Assembly (NCBI RefSeq): GCF_000165395.2
Contig: NC_010575.1
Location: forward strand, 2,403,001-2,467,000
Reading direction: 5' to 3'
Length of the DNA: 64,000 nucleotides
Source of the DNA: Babesia bovis T2Bo
Lineage: Eukaryota > Apicomplexa > Aconoidasida > Piroplasmida > Babesiidae
Shown here: positions 30,077 through 40,500 of the stretch, piece by piece
Layout: every line of letters begins with the position of its first letter
How positions within the stretch are numbered: the stretch's first letter is position 1
The notes under the pieces: model-generated
The model's database searches: none
What the model was told of the DNA's origin: nothing
The model's input: only the letters and a program-made list of their open reading frames with translations
Program-made: the position numbers and the translations under genes

Positions 30077-31345
30077 ATGGCGTTTTCATCAATGTTGACA
30101 AACGTTTATATACTGTTGCTTTGCTTTTATAAAATCTATTCCGGCGTTCATTGTCGCGTTCTTGATTTTGGGAGCGATGCCTCGGAGGACGAAATTAGCC
30201 GATACTCTGGCACTTTCAACAATGGAGGCATATATCATCTTCTATACACGAAGTCTGATACGATAACTAGGGTGAAGTATGGTATATTTGAGATGGACGT
30301 CCCCAAATTTTCTAGTGGTATGACAGATATATTTGTGGAGTTAATGAGTCGTGGTACGATAACTATGTTTGTGTCAGTTACTTTTGTTGGTGCTAATATT
30401 TCAGAGGAGCATGAGCGGGTGTATATGGAATTGTCTATTAATGGTGTACGATCCGTTAGCAAGCTTGCCAAGGATTTTTTTGTTGATGGATTTATTTCAT
30501 TAAAGCTAGATTTGTCAACTGCCGATACTCACCCGCTAATACACCGAAAAATGGCTACACGCGACAACAAGGACTATAATTGGTATTACCTTGGCAATCG
30601 TGCTGAAGATTCTGAGGAGCATGCATTAAGTCGTTTATGGTTTGATGAAAAATACATCATATCACCTGTTACTAACATTGAGAGTTCATCTAGTATTGTC
30701 TATGTTCCGCCCAATTCACTGTATGGGCACATTACAGGTTTTATGTATGTATTTGATGAGGATTACATTGTTATAACGGTTTCGGATACAGGTGATCGAG
30801 AATACATTTTAAACCTACCTCCCGGTAATCATGATTTCTTAATTCCTATAAATATGCTGCATTCATATCCTAAGTATCACAAGCTTTTGCCATCTCCAGC
30901 GGCTAGACGTCCCATTCACATTGATATAGACGTTGCTCGATTTTCTCCGCAGAATCCCAATGTTGTGACTTTGACCAACTGCAGGCGACTACAGTGGTAT
31001 TACAACCAGTATACTATTTTACCTATAAACAATGTGGAGAACATATCGGTTCGTGTGTTCGATGCCTTTTTAATGGCTGAGATTTACACTGTAAAGGAAC
31101 ACGAATTTGTTACGTTTATTGAATTATTTGTTCATTCAACCAACAACGAATCATTTGTTATAGTCCACACTCGAGATTTGGAGGAGCCACTGTCAGCTGA
31201 CAAGCATTGGGTTTTTAAGAGGCATACTTCCGGGCATCAGGCACGCTATGTTGAGCAAATCGGCGTCAATTATGAGAGATCGTTACGACGTATATACAAG
31301 TGGTGGCCTCAAGTACCTACTTGGGCGTACAATCGTCGATGTTAG
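30077..31345 (+). CDS. Array gene 10: secreted piroplasm family protein
   Basis: 422 residues, last copy of the array, clade B. A signal peptide (YILLLCFYKIYSGVHC) precedes RVLDFGSD, GTFNNGGIYHLL, FVELMSRGTIT, HPLIHRKMA, YYLGNRAEDS...LW, PNSLYGHITGFMY, TGDREY, IDIDVARF, LQWYYNQYTILPINN, and FVTFIELFVH with FVIVHTRDLEEP. Here the RGxW motif is changed to LQW, so the small residue before the tryptophan is not essential. The C-terminus is Trp-rich (WWPQVPTW) and ends in Cys. The gene is followed after 188 bp by the convergent VPS13-like gene, which marks the end of the array. Function unknown. Confidence 0.86.
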   Translation: MAFSSMLTNVYILLLCFYKIYSGVHCRVLDFGSDASEDEISRYSGTFNNGGIYHLLYTKSDTITRVKYGIFEMDVPKFSSGMTDIFVELMSRGTITMFVSVTFVGANISEEHERVYMELSINGVRSVSKLAKDFFVDGFISLKLDLSTADTHPLIHRKMATRDNKDYNWYYLGNRAEDSEEHALSRLWFDEKYIISPVTNIESSSSIVYVPPNSLYGHITGFMYVFDEDYIVITVSDTGDREYILNLPPGNHDFLIPINMLHSYPKYHKLLPSPAARRPIHIDIDVARFSPQNPNVVTLTNCRRLQWYYNQYTILPINNVENISVRVFDAFLMAEIYTVKEHEFVTFIELFVHSTNNESFVIVHTRDLEEPLSADKHWVFKRHTSGHQARYVEQIGVNYERSLRRIYKWWPQVPTWAYNRRC

Positions 31346-31533
31346 TGACATATCTAGTTTACTCATTTTAAAATTTGGTCTATTGAGTCGGGTATCCTGA
31401 CTTAGTTAGGCCTAATATTTATAAGCCAAAAAGGCAGTTTAGATCATTTTTAATTTCTTAGTTACACTTTATATTGATTGGAACACTTGGTATTGTGCAC
31501 TACAAACTATTTAATATATACATTAGAGCATTG

Positions 31534-34500
31534 TCAACGTGAGTGTACTCTTTTGTTGAGTATGAGGGATGTTTTGCGTCTCTGCAATGTCTGCATTTCC
31601 ACATTGGTGCTATCTCGTGTATCTGAGCGCCTATCTTGTTGTGGATTGTTGACATTTCCTGGACCACCCAACTGGTCACTTTCATAAACATGAGTGAACT
31701 GTTCGAAATCTCCAAGCAGCACGTTAGAGAATCCTTCCACTACGGTAATCAGCATGTTGACTACCCCGATAAGTGGCGATACAGCGCATCTGGTGAGGTT
31801 AATGAAAACCCCGACACTTATTTTAAAAACGCTATCACCACTAGACTGCGCTTCTGTGAAGTCTATGTACAGCCTCTTCCACGGTGTGAAGAACACATGT
31901 AGGAACAGCGCATTTAGCCCAAGCCATATTGCATCCAATACTCCTTGTGGCTTTGACCTTTGTCCACCTACTATTTTGTGGCATACGTTGAGTACATGCC
32001 CTAGGGTTTGGGCGGTACCTCCTACCATATATAGTAAGCACAGCATGATACCACTACCCATGCCTATGAAGAACCCTTCTAGTACGTTTTTAAACCTTGT
32101 TGCAGACTGTATTGGCTGTACTACAAGCAGCAGGAGTCCATTGAACAGTCTATGTAACACTGCGAATATATTTGACAGCCATGCGCTTGGAAGCGATTGT
32201 CTTATAAGTTGCCTGAGGTAGGTGTTCCTCAGTGAATGCATGAGTTCGCGCCAACCGACTATAAGGCATGATCGCGCCACTCTGGCGAAGTGTACATACA
32301 CGCATGGCGTATCCAAGGGTAATGCATCCACTATCCTCATGGTATGGTGCGTTAACCTCAATGAGGACGTCCTTATAGCCAGACTTAGCGTTATAGGATC
32401 AATTGTTAGTTTACGGATATATACTGGCAGTGTAGGTTCCATTTCAACCCATTTAGGCTCTGGTGTTACCACATCATCGTTACTTGTACCTTCTTCATTT
32501 ATGGTGATCGACTTCGGTCTCCTGAGCTTGAGCATGGTTTCCACTGATCCTAGTAGCTGCTCAATGACAGCAGTTTCAATATTAACGGACATTGGTGACA
32601 TTTTGATTTGTATCAGGTCGTACACTGGCAGTCCTATTGCCATAAGGTTGGACAGCAGTACCCTGAGATGCAGGAAGCTTTCTTGGGTGGACGACCTTTT
32701 AGCTGAGCTTTTGAGAATAACTGGTATATATCCCTGAAGGAAGTGGTCTATATGTATGCTTTGTATAATCCCGTCAAACTCTACAGTATTGCTCCGATAA
32801 GTTTCTGCCTCGTTACTATCACGGTCGAGCACCAGCTGTTCTTTTTTCGATGGTGCAAGGGTGACTCCAACACTTGTGTTTGTTAGATGCAGCGCCAGTA
32901 TAACCTTTTTATTTGTGGATAGTGTGACTGTGATTCTTGGCGTGAGGAAGTTAAAATATATATTTGACCATTGCAGTTTGGGTCCATTGGACATTGCGCA
33001 ACTTCCAATTCTGTTTAACTCTATAGCTGCCTTCTTCGATTCCACTGCAACTACTATTCTTGTACCATTAGCTCGTATAATGATACTAGCGTATATATTT
33101 ACCGTCGTCCCTTTATCTACGAATGTTATTGTTTGGTAGCCATCTCTGCCTGAATCTAGTTGCTGCAGTCCCCAGCTGGAATTATCCACTTGTATTACTT
33201 TCAGCGCTACTTGTGGTGATTCCTGTGCTTTGTCATTAACCGTTGTGACGTAATGGGTGATCGATACTGGTGGCAGTATACCTATTTTGTTGAGTGTTGC
33301 CTTATCCAATGGTTGTTCATGATTCTTGTAATTGTCTACATCTTGTGCTTCGTTTGATTTAATGTTCTCAGGTACTGTGTATGCCAGGGTATATTTTGTG
33401 AGATTGAGTATTTGGTACTGTGGCTTTTTTGGCAGTGACAGTACGAAATAGTATCCGTTATGGCTGTATGGCACTTTCGATCCTTTGAACACCCCCGATA
33501 TGACATTTGTTTGTATAAGGACACCTCGCGTTGCGACAGTGGAGTAAGTGACATGTCTCGAGTTAATCTCTAGTTGGAACAGGTATGGCACCCTTTGGTA
33601 TTGCAATGGGAATACACCACTGCACATTCCATTTTCCATGCTTGCTACGTATGCGCTTGTATAAGTTGTATGTAGACATCCAGAGTCACCTGGAAGCAGC
33701 ACAATATCGCTGGTTACATCTGAAGTCAGCATATCTTGTTGTTGGCTATTTACAGTTGCTCCTCTGACGCACACTGCAAAGGGCAGTTTGTTTACAAAGG
33801 TGTACATATCCGTGAAGCTCACAATCTTACACATTTCATATGGATAATCTGCGTATCTTACAGTAGAACCCAGACACAAGTACATGCATTGTGCTTGTTC
33901 CGGCTCCGTTGTTTTCTGTACTTCTTCTGCTATATACTGGTTAATCTCATCCATATCAGCAGATACAATTTTATGGTTTCGTTCATATCTTCTGCTCATT
34001 ACAACGTTTGGGTTGTTGGTCAACGATTCAAATAACTGAGTATTTGATGCTGAGCTTTCTACAGGTATCATTTGCGTCGTTGTCTTTTTATTCATTGCAA
34101 TTGTGAATTTCATGGGTGGTCTGAAGTCCGTGGTTGATGTAGCATCAAGTTTAATGCTTTGGCTCATTGCGTACTCTCCTAATTTTGTGTTAGAAGTTTG
34201 TTTTTGTGTTGCGATGAGTGCTCTTATTCTACAGTTCGATGCATCATAGAGGTTCCCAAAGTATCTTGCTTTTGGTGCCAGCAGTCTTCCATTAACAATG
34301 AGCGAGTTTGACGTCATATTTTCGAATATAAAAGGCCACCATAGCCTGATATAGTGCCTTGATATGTCGATTGTTATCGACATTGTCTTGTATTGGTTTA
34401 TGAACGACTGCCATGCTGGGCTATCTTGTGATCCACATCGCATCAGATCTTCTATGGGCCCTCTGACTAGCCTTAGTGCCTTAACGATGCTTACAGATCC

Positions 34501-37500
34501 GGTACTATTTAGGAAGACTTGGAACACCGGTGACATATACTCCAGTGATTCAGCGCTTGTTTGTAATTCTGGGTTCCATTTCCTCTGTTGTGTGCCGATT
34601 ACCCCTAAACGCATGAATAGCTTCTGATCCGAGAAAACGATCCCAAAGCTTTCTCTTGGTTTCAGCCTTGCGCTTACTGTATATTTATTGTTAAGTGGCA
34701 TTTGCCCATCTTCATTTATATTCTCATTGACTTCGTTAAGGCTCAATCTGTTGAGCGATATGTACAGGTGCACATCGCATGGCAGCATGTTAACTAATTT
34801 TGCCATGGGTTCTATATTGATATTGAAATGATAGAGGCACGATCCGAAATCATTTGTACTTGCTGCTTCTTTTGCCAGTATTGTTACCTTGAATGCTAAA
34901 ATTCCCTTTAGCATTAACGTGACTTCTTTTACTGGTTCCACTGTATTATCACTTGTGCTGTTTCTGTTAAGCAGGTTATATAGGTACTGGAATGGCACAC
35001 CATTTTCTGAATCTTCCTCTTTCGAGAATATAGGTGCCACCATGGGCATCATAGCTGTACTAAACCAGCTTAATGGCACACTTGCGCTAGAATAAGGTTC
35101 TAGATACATCTCCTCCAGCTCTTCGGTAGTTTGTGCATGCTGTGTTAGTTTCAATGCTACTTTTGCGAAGTATCCCATTTTATTGTCAATATATATGCTT
35201 ATGGGTATATCCGTTGAGTTTTGTATTCTGATTGACGACGACAGTATGATATATGGTTCCATGGAATCGTCCGTGTATTGCTCCATGAGTACCATTCCCA
35301 TGCTATTGGGTACTCTGAATAACCTTGATCCGGTTTGTTCCAGGTGGTACTTGCCTATGAATGCTAGTGACAGGTTAGGGTGTGCCTGTGTTATTGCTTG
35401 TATATCAATTCCTCTTTCTTTAGCGCTGTTTTTCCCGCGTAGTACTGTCAATGCACTTCTGACGTTTATGCTGTTACCCAGCAGCAAACAATCCTGTTCC
35501 TTTGCTAACCACTTTGTCCAATCATGTGCGTTAGCATGTAACGATGTGAAGTGTTGCATGAATGTATCTCTAGGTTGCGAAAGTGATCCTTTACTCGATT
35601 TTTTGGAGATGAATATATATATTTCCTTATCAAATACGTTGGTGTATCGCTGTGAAGGTAGGTGCATGAGGTCAACTGTTTTCCTTTGTCCAGATCTACC
35701 TCCATATATAGCCACGTTAACTTCAAGTTCATTATACAGCTTCAATGAAGTTAGTGGTGCTATATGAACTCCCAGATCTCCAGAGGATAGCACTTTGGAA
35801 ACTGTTTTCAGTTGCTTCATTAACTGCATCAGGTACGGATTAACTTCTAGTGCCAACCCGCTTAGGTGCATGTTCAGATCCAGCGCTGGCATTTCGAAGC
35901 CAACATCTTCGTAAGTCACCTTGAATGTAGCAACGGTTGTTTGTAGCACTGTATCATGATTATCCAGGCGTGTGTTGAACGTGCTTATGTTGAATATCAT
36001 TGATGAGTCCACGACTGTACGTTTCTTGCTTGTTGGTGCTGTATGTGTGAGATCGAATGAGATTTGGTGCATATTGAATGTTAATGCCAGCTCATTTTTA
36101 TGTGAGAACATTGAGCATTTACAATCACTTAGTGCCACTGACACTGTTAACTGTGGGTCGTCATCATGCCACAGCAGCTTATTTATATAATGCAGCATTT
36201 TCGCTACTTTCGCATTTCCCTTTTCTCTCACTTGTAAAGCCTCTATGTTAGCTTCTTCGACATCAGATGACATTTTGTATACTCCATTCATTTTCGAGAG
36301 GTCCACCATCGGTATATCGTATTTGGCTGCTACGTAACTTACTGCATCCATGAAATCATGTGTTTCCACTGCCATACTATCATCAGGTTCCTCTTCTCTA
36401 GAAGTTTCTACGGTACCTTTCCAGTGCATTTTATGTGCCTTTAGTGTTTCTATGGCAGTTGTTATTAGGTATGGTTTAAGCAGGCACAGGTGGAAAAGCT
36501 GGTCCACATTGATAGATACTCTTGGCTTCGATGCTTGGAATGCAACTATTAGGTGTCCATTATCCAAGCGTTTCATGCTAATGCAGCTTTCTCTGAATTC
36601 AAAAAGGTTTCTTTCATCATTATTCAATGTATCCAACAAACAGTCGTTGCGTTCATCAGCTAGTACCTTAAGCCCGTTTATAAGCCTCAGTTTAGCGTGT
36701 GTCACACCCATATATTTAATTTTGAAGCTTGAGCATCCTGATCTATTATATGTTATCGATACACTTATCAAGCATCCTAGTACCTTGCCGTTGTGCAGGA
36801 ATTCAGCATCACTTCCACTTAATCTCCTTGTCATTGCGCCATTCAGGTTATAATCTACTTCTTTAGCTCGTTTTATTACTCGTGGTATGGGTGCACGTTG
36901 ATCAATTTCTGCGACAGTTGGTAGGTTTGACCTCATTGATACGACATCAGGTCCATCACTCTGATCACTGGACTCCTTAGGTAAGCTATGATACAGCCAT
37001 ATTTCGTGTAAATTTAAATTGAACTCCACGATTAACGTCCGTTTTTGTTTATTGGACTTCTCTTTTGGTTTAGGGAATTTCAAGTCTTGGACTAATCCTA
37101 GTATTACACTGACTCCATCAATTTGCAATTCAGTGCGTGTATGTTCCAGTGTGACCTTTAGCGTTTGTACATCGTTAGTACTTGTCAATGTAACACTTAC
37201 TTGATCCGCGGGGTAGCAGAAACTCGTTTCATCTATGTATCCAATGTCACCTAAAGCGCACCTTGCTCCATATAGGTCTTGTACCAGCTGTTTATCAAAG
37301 GCATCCGTTATTTCAACGTGTTGTATTGCAGCTTTTATCATCTCAATTTTGTGATTAGCCAGTGCTATATCCGAGTTCAGGTTAGAGACGTCTACCCTGA
37401 GTGCTACTTTGAAGTTGAGGTTAAGTTCTGGTGCTTCTGGGCAAGTGTTCATTTTTGTATGTTGCACTAGATCACGCCAGTACTCCAACCGGTGCTCCGG

Positions 37501-40500
37501 GCACAGCACATCGAGTTTAAGTTTATGGCAAGTGAATGATATGATGGTCCCTTTACGTTCGTCGTCGTTAACATCGAAGAGGTGCCTCGAAGCTTGATAT
37601 CGAGCATCTTCCATCATATCCACGTAGTCAAAGAAGGCATACGTTAGCATGGCCTGTAGGTACTTCATATTGTTGTAGAGCGACCTTACGAGATGCAGTG
37701 TTAGGCTGCTTTGCATCATGACTGTACTATCAGCTGTGCACCTTGCCATTGCGCATGGCACGCTGTGTATCCTAAAGATATAGAATGCTGAAGACTTGGT
37801 CTTGGGCCTGCGTTTATGCATAGGGGTATTAACCAATACATTTGGCAACAGTGTTGATGCCAGGGTGTTATCCACTCTTAGACCAGTTTCGTATGGACAA
37901 AACACCTCAATTTCTTCTATATTCACATCAATTTTCGTAACAATTGACTTTTTCTTATCCCTTGTGTTTTCCTGGTTTTTACGTTGTTTTAGTAACCTGC
38001 ATGATGCGAATAGATCCAGTATATTGCGTATAGATTCCCTGTGTAGTACTGCTGTATGTGCCACCAGGTCAACGCTTGCAATGGCTACCATTACCTCCTT
38101 GAGCTTTAGAATAGAAGCTGCTACTTTGGCAACACATCTTTTACGTTGTTGCATCGCATTTGATGGGAACAATCCGAGTATTTTCGATATCAATACTTCC
38201 GTTTTACGCACATCATGCTCCAAACTTGCCTTTTCCAACCAGTCTTTAATCCATGTATTATTCAGTAGTGGTGGCAATCTTGCGTTATCTGCGTAACTCG
38301 TGGTGAGTAGGGGGACTACTATAACAGGGGAATCGTCATAGTATGAAGGCAATGCTGCTGATGTCATGTGGTTGAACCATCCTTCGTGGAGCACAAGCTC
38401 CAGCTGTCGTGCTGCTTCATCCAGTGTACTATACCCGGGCACGTGATTAAAATCATCTGTGCCTGTATGGAATCCCCAAACTGCGCAATGTGAAAGTTCA
38501 AGCACCATATTAATCAGTGAAACATCCTGGTTCGGAGAGTCGGCCAGGCTGCACAATGAGTGTCTCAGCGCTATGTTTTGCCTGTACTCAGACAGATCAA
38601 GGATCAAGTCCAACAATGACACTGCAAACACGCGTTTTTGTACTCCGCTGGTGAACGTTACATGTAGACGTGGTACATCCACCGAGAGATTCCGTGCTCC
38701 GGTGGCATCCGTTGCTTTTACGGTAGCATATACGTCGACCATAGCACCAATTCCGTTGTAGTGTACGCTTGAATGGTGTATCATGATATGCCCGTTAACA
38801 TTACCAAAACGCGATGGTGGCGACCCCTGTGACTTGCGCAATTGCTTCATCAGGTTATTTACTGTTGTTATAAAGCCCATGTCGACCATGTGATGTACAT
38901 TGCGCACTTCTAGTTTGCAGTACTTTCCATCCTTACTGTTGTAGTCTAGCATTAGCTGTCCGTTATCCACTTCAGTCATCGTGGCCTCCACATTGGCACC
39001 AAGGTCACCTTGCCTCGAGGTTAGTAGCACCTGCTTGGCGCTGGCGTCTACTTTACACAATGCCATGCTGCCAACATACAGCTTCAGGCGTTGGCGCCCA
39101 CATAGATCCACTTGTACCTTATGTACTAGAAACTCATAGAGTATATGCTCCGCTGCGATATTTACCCTCACAGCTCCTAGTGATAGGAAGAGAGTCTTAT
39201 CCTTAGGATCAACAGAGCAGACCTTACGCTCCAGCGCATCCATTAAATCTTCGGAACAACCTTCTATAACATCGGGCGAGCCCATATAGTAGTCCGTTGT
39301 CAACGCCTTGCAAAGTTCAGTACTGCATACTACATTACAGTCTCGGTACAAGTGGTTATTATCCAATTTTGATATTGACTTAAACCGCTTGAAGAACTCT
39401 GCTATACGTGTGATATACTGTTTCAAGGATGGTACAATATCCATTATAGTTTTGTATAGTGGTATCCTGGGATCTAGCATTGCACAAACATTCTCGAGGT
39501 CCGCACAAATAGCATTCCGTTTTTTCGCAAATGTTATACATTTCAGATTCAGGAGCTCGGTACTGTTTCCACGTAGGTTAGTACATCCTGCCAATGCCGT
39601 GCCTATTGTGAAGTACGCTGTTGAGCTTTCGGAGAGGTAATTCATGGTAATGAGGTCGACCTTCACTACCATGGAGTGAAGTGATCCCAGATCACCCAGC
39701 AGCTCTTGCGGCAGCTGCAGTGACGCTGTATTACGGTACCATTTACGTAACTTCCCCAAATGATTCACTAGGTTGGACTTCAGCGACAGCTTGTTGTATC
39801 CTTCGGGTCCTAATAATACAAACGCACCTTGATCCATGGATCCCATGGTATCCATCTCTGATACAAATTCCGATTTACCATAGACCGTTTTATGGGACCC
39901 ATCGGTATGCCCGAATAAACGGCTACCAGGATTGGAGTACGAGTGCTTGAATGCAAATGGGTCGTCAATATCCTCGCAGTACTCCCATGTACTGAGCATT
40001 TTGTCGTTAAGTATGAACTTAGCACAGACATTACGTTGATCTGTTGAGGTACCATCAACGCTATCCCAATCAGCTTCCAGGCGTTGGTTTTCATGTAAAC
40101 TCTGGAATAGGGTACGTACAACTATACCACTAATAAACATCTTCACCACGGTCTTGGTACTATAGGATACATCCTCGGATGTCATCAGCTGCACTGCTTT
40201 CGGGTTCATAAATCCATGTAACTCATTGCTCTCTATAAATTGTTGTACGTTTACGAAATCTGTATCCAGTAGCATATTGACCATGGCGGTGTCCATACTG
40301 CAAAATGCATTTAGGATCAGTACCAATTTCGGTGCGTGCAACTCCACCTTCTTGATATCGTTGGCATACTTCTGCAGGCTGATATGCACTATATGGTCAT
40401 TCTTCGAGACCACGTGTTCCCATGGTCCTCCATGGTTAATGCAGTCTGAGCCGTAGTTACCGAAAAAGTCATAGACATCGGTGATCATACGCTCCGGATA

